Shown: positions 4,662 through 12,433, counted from the first letter of the stretch. The stretch: 12,433 bases of DNA from Chloroflexota bacterium (GCA_016189845.1 JACPRT010000044.1:1-12433), one strand, 5' to 3'. Made by a program: numbers and translations. Notes: generated by a model not told the origin, from the sequence alone.

Positions 4662-5984
4662 TCACGACGCGGGCTGCGGCGCCCCCCTGCGCTCGGCATG
4701 GTCTAGCAGGGCTCCCAGCGTTCGGACCTGGCGATTGAGCAGGGCCGGTCCCACGGCGAATGCGGTGACGATCAGCCCGCCGATCGCGACCGCCAGGGGT
4801 GCCCCAACAAAGCCGGCCAGCGCGCCCGCCTGCATACCGCCCAGCGGCATGATGTTCCACGTCATCCCGTAGAAGCCCATGACCCGGCCGCGCATGTTGT
4901 CAGGCACGAGCATTTGCAGCGAGCTCATGATCGAAATCATGTACGTGGACGTGAACACCCCGACGAAGAAGAGCAACGCAACGGCGAGCGGGAGAGATCC
5001 GATGTACTTGGACGTGAGGGCGAAGGCCGCCAGGCTAAGGCCGGTCATGATCGCGCCGCCGATGAGGATGAACCCCTTGCCCTTGACGTTTCGCCTTGTA
5101 CCGAGCCAAAGCGTCACCAGGAGCGATCCGATGCCACCCGCGCTCATCATCACGCCCTGGCCTTCCGCGCCAACGCCCAGGACGTCCACCGCGAACACGG
5201 GCATCAGCATGATGTATGCCATGCCAAAGAAGCTATTGAAGAACGTCATGCCGATGAGGAACGAGAATATCGAGTTGCGGCCGATGAATCTCAGGCCTTC
5301 TGCGAGGTCAAGTAACGCGTTGGTGGACCGCCCACCTTTCACGGCGGGGACCTTCAGGAAGACCACCACGATGGCCATGGTCAGGTTGCCCGCCGCGGCG
5401 ACGTAGAAGGCGGTGGCCGTGCCGAACAAGGCCACGAGGACCCCGGCGATGGCCGGCGCGACGATCCGGGTCCCCTGCCAGATCGACGAGTTCAGCGCTA
5501 CCGCGCTCATGAGCGCCGGGCGCTCGATCAGATGCGGGAAAAGGGCCATGCGGGCAGGCGTATTGAAGGCGTTGACCGCCCCGGTAACCGCTGCGATCGC
5601 CAGGATGTGCCATACCTGGACGACGCCGGCCGCGGTGAGGGTCGCCAGGACAACGATCAGCGCTGCCGTGATCGTCTGCGTGGCGATGATCAGCCGGCGC
5701 CGGTCGAAACGGTCGGCGACGACGCCCCCCGCAAGGTTCAGGACAATCGCCGGCACGGCGTTGGCGAGACCTACGTAACCCAGGTAGATCGGCGAACCGG
5801 TGAGTTCGTGGATGAGCCACAGCTGCCCGAACTGCAGGACTTGAAACCCGCCAACCGCGGCCAGCGACCCCAGCCAGAAGTTCCGGTAGGCCGCGTAGCG
5901 CAATGCCGGCGGCGCCGACAAGCGCGGCAGCCGGCGCTGCCGTGGTTGCTCAGTAGCTGCGGATGTCCCGTCCGACGGGCTCAT
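4662..5984 (-). CDS. MFS transporter, EntS/MFS_3-like exporter family, 440 aa
   Basis: Inner-membrane secondary carrier of the major facilitator superfamily, probably with 12 helices and a hydrophilic N-terminus of about 35 residues (Arg/Pro-rich). The first-half loop GGVVADRFDRRR (86-97) is motif A between helices 2 and 3. NAFNTPARMALFPHLIERP (138-156) followed by ALNSS is typical of the EntS/MFS_3 group, which mostly exports siderophores, macrolides or other small amphipathic molecules. The second-half loop VPDNMRGRVMGFYGM (360-374) is the matching repeat of motif A. The length is normal. ATG 5984 is chosen because it lies 4 nt after the stop of the upstream dehydrogenase without its own Shine-Dalgarno sequence, i.e. 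translational coupling; the frame runs back to a TTG at 6023 inside that gene. Co-expression with the two 2-hydroxyacid dehydrogenases suggests it moves a substrate or product of theirs, but the direction and cargo are inference. Confidence 0.92.
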   Translation of the reverse strand: MSPSDGTSAATEQPRQRRLPRLSAPPALRYAAYRNFWLGSLAAVGGFQVLQFGQLWLIHELTGSPIYLGYVGLANAVPAIVLNLAGGVVADRFDRRRLIIATQTITAALIVVLATLTAAGVVQVWHILAIAAVTGAVNAFNTPARMALFPHLIERPALMSAVALNSSIWQGTRIVAPAIAGVLVALFGTATAFYVAAAGNLTMAIVVVFLKVPAVKGGRSTNALLDLAEGLRFIGRNSIFSFLIGMTFFNSFFGMAYIMLMPVFAVDVLGVGAEGQGVMMSAGGIGSLLVTLWLGTRRNVKGKGFILIGGAIMTGLSLAAFALTSKYIGSLPLAVALLFFVGVFTSTYMISIMSSLQMLVPDNMRGRVMGFYGMTWNIMPLGGMQAGALAGFVGAPLAVAIGGLIVTAFAVGPALLNRQVRTLGALLDHAERRGAPQPAS

Positions 5985-5988
5985 GCCG

Positions 5989-7008
5989 TCACGCTGGGGA
6001 GCGGCCGCCAAGCGTGCCCTCAATCATCCCCAGCTTGACCAGCACCTCAGGATTCACGAGGCTGTGCGGCCGCAGCCCCTGCAGCGCGCGGGCGGCGTCC
6101 CTGGCTGCCCCGCGTCTGATCCTCGCCCATCCGCCAGGCGACGACCCGGCGATATGCGGGCTCAGGATGACGTTTTCCATCTTCAGGAGGGGGTTGTCCG
6201 GCTCAGGTGGTTCCTTCTCGAACACGTCGAGGCCCGCCCCGGCTATCTGGCCGCTCCGGAGCGCCTCGATCAGGGCCTTCTCGTCCACGACCGGGCCGCG
6301 CGCCGTATTGATCAGGTAGGCAGTCGGCTTCATCTTCCGGAACGCCTGCGCGTCGAAGGCGTGGTGACTCTGCGGTCCGTAATTGCAGTGGATCGTGATG
6401 TAGTCCGACTCGCGGAGCAGCTGGTCGAAGGAGACGACATTCACGCCCTCTTCCAGGTCGACCCACGGTCCCGCCCACGGGTCATGCGCAATCACGCGCA
6501 TCCGAAGCGCGTTGGCCTTGCGGGCAAAGGCCCTGCCGATGTGGCCGAATCCAAGAATCCCGACGGTCTCGTCCCAGAGCTGCCCGCCGATCTCGCGCGA
6601 CCAGAGCTGGCGCCATTTCCCGGCCCGCACCCCGCGGTCCATCACGTGCAACCGGCGCCCGCAGCTGAGCATCAGGGCGAGGGCGTGGTTCGACACCTCC
6701 TCGCTCGTCGACCCCGCCACGTTGGCGACCATGATGCCTTTCTCGTTGGCGGCCGGGATGTCTATCCCCTCGTACCCGTGGCCCATGCGTACGATGAGTC
6801 GCCCGTGTCTCATCGATTCGATCACGCGGCGCGGCATCGGGAGCGCTGAATCCAGGACGACATCGGCGTCGGCCACCGCCTCGATCAGTTCGCCTTCGCT
6901 CGACACCGCGGCCGGCACTACCTCGCAGTCAACCGCGGCCAGCTCGTGGCGCTCGAGGGAAACGTCCATCACGGTTCGATCGACGACTACAACCCGGTAC
7001 TTCGGCAT
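5989..7008 (-). CDS. D-isomer-specific 2-hydroxyacid dehydrogenase A, 339 aa
   Basis: NAD(P)-dependent enzyme that interconverts a 2-keto acid and a D-2-hydroxy acid in the cytosol. The nucleotide loop is GILGFGHIG (150-158) and the second strand ends in Asp (AHDP, 175-178), which favours NAD. The catalytic triad is visible: Arg237 in INTARGPVVDE, Glu266 in DVFEKEP and His285 in LSPHIAGS. The substrate-side motif VRMGHGYEGIDIPAANEKGI (73-92) and TSEEVSNHALALML (101-114) put it near the phosphoglycerate dehydrogenase/CtBP-like branch. It has no ACT or other regulatory domain, so it is unlikely to be the serine-pathway enzyme itself. The ATG at 7008 has only a weak AAGGA well upstream. It lies 27 nt after dehydrogenase B and 4 nt before the MFS gene in one operon. 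Confidence 0.92.
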   Translation of the reverse strand: MPKYRVVVVDRTVMDVSLERHELAAVDCEVVPAAVSSEGELIEAVADADVVLDSALPMPRRVIESMRHGRLIVRMGHGYEGIDIPAANEKGIMVANVAGSTSEEVSNHALALMLSCGRRLHVMDRGVRAGKWRQLWSREIGGQLWDETVGILGFGHIGRAFARKANALRMRVIAHDPWAGPWVDLEEGVNVVSFDQLLRESDYITIHCNYGPQSHHAFDAQAFRKMKPTAYLINTARGPVVDEKALIEALRSGQIAGAGLDVFEKEPPEPDNPLLKMENVILSPHIAGSSPGGWARIRRGAARDAARALQGLRPHSLVNPEVLVKLGMIEGTLGGRSPA

Positions 7009-7035
7009 TTCCCAGAAACCGTCCTTGCGATCCCC

Positions 7036-8004
7036 CTAGAACCAGTTGGCCTTGTCGACCACATTCCGAAGCGGTTTGTTTTCCAGGAATCGGCGGCAGT
7101 TGTCGACCAGCACCTCGGCCCGCCGGTCATCAAGGTATGGCCCGAATCCCGCGGTGTGTGGGGTAAGCAGGACACCAGGCATGGTCCACAGCGGGTGGTC
7201 GGCGGGCAGCGGCTCCTTCTCGTAGACATCGAGCCCGGCGCCTGCGATCACGCCGTTGCGTATCGCGTCGGCCAGGTCGTCGAGCTTCACGGTCATGCCT
7301 CGTCCGATGTTGATCAGGTACGCCGTCTTCTTCATCAGCCGGAACCGCGCCTCGTTCATCAATCCTTCGGTCTGCGGCGTATGCGGAATGGTCATGATCA
7401 CGAAGTCCGCCCTGGGGAGGTGGCGGTCGAGCTGGTCCGGGCCGTAGAGCTCGGCGACCCCCTCCGGCCTGTCCTTGCGCCGGGCGTCGATTCCGATCAC
7501 CTTCATCCCGAAGTGGGCGCAGTGGCGGGCGGCCTCGCCCCCGATGCCGCCGACCCCGATGATCAGCGCGGTCGCCTCAGGAAGGTGGATCACGCCGGAA
7601 TCGTCGCGTGCGGGTTTCCAGTCCCGCCTCAACTGCTGCGGGATGTAGCGATGGAAATCGCGGGCGAACGCGAGCAGGAACGCCATGATGTGCGTACTGA
7701 TGTGGTCGTTATAGATCTCCCGGAAGTTCGTGACGACCACCGGGTGCTCCACGAGCTCCTTGAAGTAGTACCCGGCGGCAGGGGCTGCAGCTGGCGCCTG
7801 GAGCCATTTCAGCTTTCCCGCCGCCTTGAGGAGGTCCGGTGTCAGCGTGCCGAACGCCGCATCGGCGTCGCGAAGCTCCCTGCGGGTATCGGCCTCCGTC
7901 TCCGGCAGGACGACGTTCACGCCCGACACCGTGTCCATGACACGGGCCGCCCACGCGCGGGTCTGCGGGCGCTGCGGAGGAACCATGACCAGTTTGAATC
8001 CCAT
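7036..8004 (-). CDS. D-isomer-specific 2-hydroxyacid dehydrogenase B (glyoxylate/hydroxypyruvate reductase-like), 322 aa
   Basis: A second, clearly different member of the same family. The NAD loop is IGVGGIGGEAAR (149-160) and the second strand ends in Asp173 (GIDARRKDRPEG). The catalytic residues are Arg235 (INIGRG), Glu264 (DVYEKEP) and His283 (LTPHTAGF). The N-terminal catalytic domain has LKWLQAPAAAPAAGYYF (65-81), of the kind seen in GhrA-like glyoxylate/hydroxypyruvate reductases. The position usually occupied by an EH pair before the long helix reads STHIMA (103-108). GGGAG 9 nt before the ATG at 8004 is a good ribosome-binding site. This is the first gene of the minus-strand operon and is divergent from the PHP gene across 71 nt. 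TAAAGT at 8046-8041 could be its -10. The substrate is not known. Confidence 0.92.
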   Translation of the reverse strand: MGFKLVMVPPQRPQTRAWAARVMDTVSGVNVVLPETEADTRRELRDADAAFGTLTPDLLKAAGKLKWLQAPAAAPAAGYYFKELVEHPVVVTNFREIYNDHISTHIMAFLLAFARDFHRYIPQQLRRDWKPARDDSGVIHLPEATALIIGVGGIGGEAARHCAHFGMKVIGIDARRKDRPEGVAELYGPDQLDRHLPRADFVIMTIPHTPQTEGLMNEARFRLMKKTAYLINIGRGMTVKLDDLADAIRNGVIAGAGLDVYEKEPLPADHPLWTMPGVLLTPHTAGFGPYLDDRRAEVLVDNCRRFLENKPLRNVVDKANWF

Positions 8005-8075
8005 CTGTGATCACTCCCGGATATGCTGTGTGCGGCGATCACTTTACCCGTTGCGGCCGGTGGTAGCATGCCGCC
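8005..8075. promoter_or_regulatory. Divergent promoter region between dehydrogenase B and PHP genes
   Basis: 71 nt drive two operons in opposite directions. On the plus strand TAGCAT (8064-8069) stands 6 nt before the PHP ATG, with no Shine-Dalgarno sequence, as expected for a leaderless gene. On the minus strand TAAAGT (8046-8041) could be the -10 for dehydrogenase B, whose Shine-Dalgarno sequence is CGGGAG. GATCACT occurs twice in direct orientation (8009-8015 and 8037-8043, 28 nt apart), the first within the palindrome GTGATCAC (8007-8014). These may be regulator half-sites. Confidence 0.4.
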
Positions 8076-9002
8076 ATGCCGGACGGACGCTGGTTCAAGG
8101 GCAATCTGCACACGCACACGACCAATAGCGACGGTGATTCCGACCCGCCGCACGTCGCGGCGTGGTATCGCCAGCACTCATACGACTTCCTCGTCTTGTC
8201 GGACCACAACCACGTCACGGTACTGGAGGACGCGACGGACCAGCCCGGAGAGTGGCCGGTGCTCGTCCCGGGGGAGGAGGTGACGGTCAACGCGATGGGG
8301 ACGCCGGTCCACATCAACGCGATCGGCATCCGGACACGCGTGGAACCGGTCGTGGTCGACGACGTCGTCGCGGGGCTGCAGGCAAACGTCGATGCCATCA
8401 GGGCGGCCGGCGGGCTGGCGTCGATCAACCATCCCAACTTCCAGTGGGCGTTCGACGACCGGCAGATGGGCCGCGTCACAGGCGCCTGGGCCTTCGAGGT
8501 CTACAACGGCCACCCGCGTACGAACAACCTGCGGTCGGGCGGCCGTCCGGGCACCGAGGACATCTGGGACCGGCTGCTCAGCAACGGCACCCGAATATTC
8601 GGCGTGGCGACGGACGACGCGCACCACTTCAAAGGGGAGTTCGGCAACGACCGCTCCAACCCGGGCAGAGGCTGGGTGATGGTCGAAGCGAAAGAGTGCA
8701 CGCCGGGCGCCCTGCTGTCCGCGATGGCCGAGGGTCGCTTCTATTCCTCCACCGGCATCGTCATCGGCGAACTTCGCAACACTTCTCGGGAAATCGTCAT
8801 CGAGATCGATCCGAGGCTCGAAGAGAAGTACTCGGTCACCTTCGTGGGTGCGCACGGCAGGGAGCTCTGGCGCTCCGAGGGAGAATCGGCCCGCTACCGG
8901 CCGGGCAGGATGGACGAATACGTCAGGGCCGTCGTGCGGTCTTCACGAGGCGCCTCTGCCTGGACGCAGCCCGTGTTCGTTGACGACCGGGTGTTGCTAT
9001 GA
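8076..9002 (+). CDS. PHP-domain metal-dependent hydrolase, CehA/McbA-like, 308 aa
   Basis: PHP-superfamily trinuclear-metal hydrolase. Relatives include phosphoesterases (histidinol phosphatase, 3',5'-nucleoside bisphosphate phosphatase) and the carbaryl hydrolases CehA/McbA. All metal motifs are visible: HTH (12-14) with Asp19, SDHN (42-45), GEEVT (66-70), HINAIG (79-84), NHPN (118-121), EVYNG (141-145) and DDAHH (180-184). Residues 225-308 form a predicted beta-rich C-terminal part (IEIDPRLEEKYSVTFVG and onward), as in the CehA/McbA group. There is no signal peptide, so it is cytosolic. The ATG at 8076 lacks a Shine-Dalgarno sequence but has TAGCAT 6 nt upstream, suggesting a leaderless transcript. 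The PAC2 gene follows after 22 nt. Substrate unknown: a phosphate ester, carbamate or ester are all possible. Confidence 0.9.
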   Translation: MPDGRWFKGNLHTHTTNSDGDSDPPHVAAWYRQHSYDFLVLSDHNHVTVLEDATDQPGEWPVLVPGEEVTVNAMGTPVHINAIGIRTRVEPVVVDDVVAGLQANVDAIRAAGGLASINHPNFQWAFDDRQMGRVTGAWAFEVYNGHPRTNNLRSGGRPGTEDIWDRLLSNGTRIFGVATDDAHHFKGEFGNDRSNPGRGWVMVEAKECTPGALLSAMAEGRFYSSTGIVIGELRNTSREIVIEIDPRLEEKYSVTFVGAHGRELWRSEGESARYRPGRMDEYVRAVVRSSRGASAWTQPVFVDDRVLL

Positions 9003-9024
9003 TCGCCATCCGAGGGCCAGGTAA

Positions 9025-9921
9025 ATGAATGTCGGCGGCTTTCAGATGGAACCGCCCGATCCGCCGCTTCGGTCTCCCCACATGGTGGTGATGCTGCGGC
9101 CATGGGTCAACGTGGGCAACGTCGGCTCCATCGTCCTGGGCCGCCTCAACCGCACGTTCGATGGCCAGGAGGTCGGCCGCCTGGCGCGGCCCGGCACGTT
9201 CTACGACTTCACGCGTTACCGCCCGGAAATGAAGCTCGTCGAAGGCGAGCGGGTGGTCACGACTCCGAACACGGTGATCATCGCGGCCAGACGCGAGACG
9301 CCTCCGGACCTGCTGCTGGTGCATCTGCTGGAGCCGCACGGCCACTCGGAGGACTTCAACGAATCGGTCCTGCAATTGATCAGCACGATGCACGTCGATG
9401 CGTACGTCCTGGTCGGTGGCATGTACGACTCCGTGCCGCACTCCCGGCCGCTGGTCGTGACGGGTTCGGCAAGGGGCTGGCAGGAGGCCCCGGACCTGGG
9501 TGACGTGCGGTTGCGCCGCAGCTCTTATGAGGGGCCGACAAGCGCAACCAACCAGATCTCTCAGCAGGCCCTGCAAATGGGGGTAAAGACGCTCAGCCTG
9601 ATCGTGCACCTCCCCATGTATCTGCAGCTCGAGAACGACTTCTCCGGCGCCGCCCGTTTGCTCGAAGGCATCGCGCCGATGTACGGGCTGTCAATGCCCC
9701 CGCCCGAGCTGGAGATCGGCGCGAGCCAGTACGCTCAGGTATCGCCCGCGGTGCTGCGCAATCCCCAGCTCGCGGAGCTGGTCGCACGCATGGAGAAGGA
9801 CTACGACGCGCAACCGCCTGACGCGCCTCAGGGCAACGTCAAGCTGGCGCCGGAGATAGAGAAGTTCCTCGAGGACATCCGCCGCGCCGGCGACGAGGGC
9901 GGGCAACAGGCGCGCGGCTAG
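9025..9921 (+). CDS. PAC2-family protein, 298 aa
   Basis: Named after proteasome assembly chaperone 2; archaeal and eukaryotic members bind the proteasome alpha ring, but the function of bacterial members is not established. Family signs: RPWVNVGNVGSIVLGRL (25-41), matching the usual Gly-x-x-Asn-Val-Gly lead; the central strand DAYVLVGGMYDSVPHSRPL (125-143), the most conserved part of the family; and SSYEGPTSAT (166-175). The C-terminal 60 residues are charged (ARMEKDYD..., EIEKFLEDIRRAGDEGG), probably helical, and resemble the extended tails of bacterial members. GAGG at 9012-9015 gives a ribosome-binding site 9 nt before ATG 9025. It is probably co-transcribed with the PHP gene. The stop overlaps that of the convergent c-di-GMP gene. 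No proteasome or Pup gene is in the window. Confidence 0.88.
   Translation: MNVGGFQMEPPDPPLRSPHMVVMLRPWVNVGNVGSIVLGRLNRTFDGQEVGRLARPGTFYDFTRYRPEMKLVEGERVVTTPNTVIIAARRETPPDLLLVHLLEPHGHSEDFNESVLQLISTMHVDAYVLVGGMYDSVPHSRPLVVTGSARGWQEAPDLGDVRLRRSSYEGPTSATNQISQQALQMGVKTLSLIVHLPMYLQLENDFSGAARLLEGIAPMYGLSMPPPELEIGASQYAQVSPAVLRNPQLAELVARMEKDYDAQPPDAPQGNVKLAPEIEKFLEDIRRAGDEGGQQARG
9918..9921. other. CTAG shared by two convergent stop codons
   Basis: TAG of PAC2 is at 9919-9921 on the plus strand, and TAG of the c-di-GMP gene is the complement of 9918-9920. The two coding regions overlap tail to tail by 4 nt, leaving no room for a terminator between them. Confidence 0.85.
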
Positions 9922-12433
9922 GGGTTCTCGTCGAACTCTGCGGGCCGCCCCACGAAGAACCCCTGGGCGTATTCGATCCCACACGCCTGCAGAAATTCCA
10001 TGGTCTCTTCGTCTTGGACGAATTCGGCGATGACCTCCACGCCCAGGGTGTGCGCGAGTCCGCTCAATGAACGGATGAGATCGCGGTCGTGCCGGCCCTC
10101 CCTGAGGTTCTCGACCAGTGAACCGTCGAGCTTCAGGTAGTGGAAGGGCAGGCTGCGAATCTGCTTGAAAGACGTGGCGCCGCTCCCGAAGTCGTCGATC
10201 GCCATGCGGTAGCCGGCATCGTTCAATGCGCGTGCAAAGGCCTCGGTCTGGGCGCCGCCGCGCCACGTCGCCGTCTCAGTGATCTCGAACGCGATGGTGG
10301 ATGGTTCCACGCGGTGCCGCTTGCCTGCCTCGATGATGTAGTTCGACATGTCGGCGTCGAGTGAGCGCCCCGAAAGGTTGATGGAGAGCCGCAACGGCTG
10401 ACCGGCGTCCGCGTACTTCCGCCACCTGGTGAAGGACAGCTCGGCGACGCGCTGGTCGATCAGGTGTACGACGTCCAGCGTCTCCGCCTGCGGGATGAAC
10501 TCCATGGGCGAAAACAGCCGGCCTTCGAAGTCGGCCAGGCGGACCAGGACCTCGTACATGACGATCTGCCTGGTGGCCACGCTTACGATCGGCTGCCGGT
10601 AGAGCCGGACCCGGTCGCTGTCGACCGCGTCGAGGATCAGCCGGCGGGTACGCTGGAGCCCGGACACGAGCTCCCGGCCGCCCTCCGAGGGGTCGTAAGC
10701 GTGCGCACGGTTGCGACCCGCGTCCTTGGCCATGTACATGGCGAGGTCGGCGAATCCGACCAGGTCGTCGGCGGTGGTCTCCGCGATCGGAAAGCCGACC
10801 ACGCCTGCGCTGCAGGTCGTGCCCACCTTTTCGCCGCCGGTAACGACCATAGTGTCGGCCACCGCCTTGACCAGCTGTCCGGCCTTCTTGAGCCCTTCCT
10901 GCGGCGGGGCATCGTGCAGGATCACCACGAATTCGTCGCCGCCGGTGCGGGCGACGACGTCGCTCGTGCGGACGTTCGCTCGCAGGGCTTTGCCGACGGC
11001 CACCAGGAGGTCGTCGCCAGCGATATGGCCGTGGGTATCGTTGACGTACTTGAAGCCATCCAGGTCCAGGTACACGAGCGTGCCCTGCGAGCGGTGCCGG
11101 GCCGCCAGTTTGACGGCCTGGTCCAGCATCAGCATGAACTGCCGCCGGTTGAGCAGGCCGGTCAGGGTGTCCGTCGTCGCCAGCGTGTGGAGTTCCTGCT
11201 CGGCCCGCTTGCGATCGGCGATGTTGCGCGCCGACAGATTCACGCCCAGGAGGGCGCCGTTGCGGTGATACACGGGAACGACGATGGACTCGACCGGGAT
11301 CGTCGATCCGTCCCGGGTCTTCAGCCACAGCTCGCCGTGCCATGAGCCCCGGCTCAGGGCGGACGGAATGGACACGTCCTTGAGCCTGGCGGCCTCGTCC
11401 TGGCTGAAGAAATCCTCCCACGAAAGCTGGGTCACGTCGTAGTCGGTCGCGAGCCCGACCATGCCCCGGCCGGCGCCGTTCAGGTACTGGACCCTCGACT
11501 CGAGGTCAGCCGAGCAGATGAAGTCGGGGCTGTTCTCTACCGTGCTGGCAAGCGTGCTGATCTCGGCAAGAAGGCGGGCGTTGTCGACCGCCGGCGCGAT
11601 CTGCGCGCTTGCGCGGGAGAGGAACTCTATCTCGTCCTGTGCAAATCCGTTCCCGTCCATCCTTCGCAGGGTGACGACGCCGACGACGTGCTCGTCGGAT
11701 ATCAGCGGGAGCGTTACGGAAGATCGCAGGCCCAGCTGGGCCAGCGGTGCGGCGATGGAAGGCTCCTCGGGCTCGACGTCGCGGTCGACTACCAGCCGGC
11801 CGAGGGCGACGGCCTCGGTGACCGTGCGGCTTCGAAAAGCCGGCAGCGGCAGCTCCGCGCCGCGTCCCACCGCCGCGCCGGACCCGAGCCCGCCGGTCGA
11901 GGCGTCGACCATGCGCAGGACCCCGCGGTCGAACGGGATCCTCGTTCGCACCATTTCCAGGAAGCGGCCCGCCAGGGCCGGGATGTCCAGGCCCGCTGTG
12001 GCGGCACGCGAGAGATCGGCGAGCAGGCGCGCTTCACCGGCAAGGGCTACGGTGCGCTCGTAAAGCTGCGCGTTCTTGACCGCGGGCACGACCTGCGCCG
12101 CCACCAACTGCAGGAGCCTTGCATCGCGTTCGCTGTACGCGCCATCCTTTAGCGCCTGGATGCTGAGATAGCCGACCGGCGCAGTGGCGTCGCCCAGAGG
12201 CACCTGCAGCCACGACCTGAGGCCGGCGCCGATCACGGCTGCGCCGAGCTGGCGCGCTTCGACGTGGTTGTCCAGGACATACTGCTGCTCGCTGGCGGAC
12301 GTGAGGGTCGCAAACGGCGGGCGATCATGGACGGTGCCCGACTCCCAGCCTGCCAGGGCTATGCCAGTCACATAGGCATTCTCAATCTTGCCGTCGGGCC
12401 GGATCGTGGCGAAAGTCAGACGGTCGTACGGGA
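9918..12433 (-). CDS. GAF-GAF-PAS-GGDEF-EAL c-di-GMP regulator, N-terminus outside the window
   Basis: Sensor enzyme that makes and/or breaks down cyclic di-GMP. 837 codons are visible and the frame is open to the right edge; GTG 12371 is internal because the 20 codons before it continue a GAF domain (YDRLTFATIRPDGKI). Counting from the first full codon at the edge: GAF 1-120 (partial), GAF 135-290, PAS 295-410 (PDFICSADLE ... SARNIADRKRAEQEL), GGDEF 412-580, EAL 590-830. The GGDEF motif is intact (497-501), FKYVND precedes it, and the product-inhibition I-site RTSD (488-491) lies 5 residues before it. The EAL motif reads EVL (627-629) but keeps the metal and catalytic residues: Asn685 (INLS), EITE (716-719), Asp746/Asp747 (DDFG), Lys767 (LKLD), Glu803 (AEFV) and Gln823 (QGFF). 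Both activities are therefore plausible. No transmembrane helix is visible. It ends convergently with PAC2. Confidence 0.95.
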   Translation of the reverse strand, partial: PYDRLTFATIRPDGKIENAYVTGIALAGWESGTVHDRPPFATLTSASEQQYVLDNHVEARQLGAAVIGAGLRSWLQVPLGDATAPVGYLSIQALKDGAYSERDARLLQLVAAQVVPAVKNAQLYERTVALAGEARLLADLSRAATAGLDIPALAGRFLEMVRTRIPFDRGVLRMVDASTGGLGSGAAVGRGAELPLPAFRSRTVTEAVALGRLVVDRDVEPEEPSIAAPLAQLGLRSSVTLPLISDEHVVGVVTLRRMDGNGFAQDEIEFLSRASAQIAPAVDNARLLAEISTLASTVENSPDFICSADLESRVQYLNGAGRGMVGLATDYDVTQLSWEDFFSQDEAARLKDVSIPSALSRGSWHGELWLKTRDGSTIPVESIVVPVYHRNGALLGVNLSARNIADRKRAEQELHTLATTDTLTGLLNRRQFMLMLDQAVKLAARHRSQGTLVYLDLDGFKYVNDTHGHIAGDDLLVAVGKALRANVRTSDVVARTGGDEFVVILHDAPPQEGLKKAGQLVKAVADTMVVTGGEKVGTTCSAGVVGFPIAETTADDLVGFADLAMYMAKDAGRNRAHAYDPSEGGRELVSGLQRTRRLILDAVDSDRVRLYRQPIVSVATRQIVMYEVLVRLADFEGRLFSPMEFIPQAETLDVVHLIDQRVAELSFTRWRKYADAGQPLRLSINLSGRSLDADMSNYIIEAGKRHRVEPSTIAFEITETATWRGGAQTEAFARALNDAGYRMAIDDFGSGATSFKQIRSLPFHYLKLDGSLVENLREGRHDRDLIRSLSGLAHTLGVEVIAEFVQDEETMEFLQACGIEYAQGFFVGRPAEFDENP

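Noticed and set aside
4468..4860. A 130-codon minus-strand frame overlapping the end of the MFS gene.
   Set aside because: It runs out of frame through the MFS C-terminus and the leader hairpins, with low-complexity Arg/Gly/Pro. Only its last 12 codons have a plausible ribosome-binding site, listed separately.
6946..8010. A 354-codon plus-strand frame across the two dehydrogenases.
   Set aside because: It spans two genes and their gap, has no recognisable domain and is the antisense shadow of GC-rich codons.

Overview
This is a high-GC bacterial chromosome segment packed with metabolic genes. It has short intergenic gaps, GTG/TTG starts beside ATG, and two genes that look leaderless. The mix fits Chloroflexota (Dehalococcoidia/SAR202-like or a soil relative): an F420/NADP-type oxidoreductase, a DSD1-family PLP enzyme, a GH4 glycosidase, tandem D-2-hydroxyacid dehydrogenases, a CehA/McbA-type PHP protein, a bacterial PAC2 protein and a GAF-PAS-GGDEF-EAL regulator. 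Actinobacteriota is the main alternative. There is no rRNA or marker gene, so the assignment is inference. I see no tRNA, CRISPR array, transposase or phage gene.

Layout. (1) 1-117, minus: 5' end of an F420/NADP-binding oxidoreductase, divergent from (2) a plus-strand cluster: SDR oxidoreductase (248-1045), DSD1-type PLP enzyme (1112-2215), 68-aa double-span membrane protein (2279-2485) and a GH4 glycosidase (2491-3777) that appears translationally coupled to it. (3) 3860-4354, minus: Nudix hydrolase, convergent with GH4, behind a 307-nt non-coding stretch (4355-4661) rich in hairpins. That stretch also holds a TATAAT box and a 12-nt exact match to the anti-Shine-Dalgarno complement. (4) Minus-strand operon read from 8004 down to 4662: D-2-hydroxyacid dehydrogenase B, D-2-hydroxyacid dehydrogenase A and an MFS exporter-like carrier, with gaps of 27 and 4 nt. 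(5) 8076-9921, plus: PHP-domain hydrolase and PAC2-family protein, divergent from the dehydrogenases. (6) 9918 to the right edge, minus: a large c-di-GMP sensor-regulator that continues outside the window and ends convergently with PAC2, sharing a CTAG that holds both stop codons.

How the genes may work together (inference). The plus cluster looks catabolic. GH4 would free a sugar through NAD-dependent redox chemistry, the SDR would oxidise or reduce a hydroxyl/keto group, and the DSD1 enzyme would cleave or dehydrate a D-beta-hydroxy amino acid. The minus operon would interconvert 2-keto and D-2-hydroxy acids and move a small molecule across the membrane. Neither cluster contains an ABC or PTS importer.

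The least explained part is 4355-4661. Its hairpins, very strong ribosome-binding sequence with a possible 12-codon leader ORF, and promoter-like box could form a cis-regulatory leader for the Nudix gene or a small structured RNA. The proteins all belong to recognisable families; I found no clearly new protein system.
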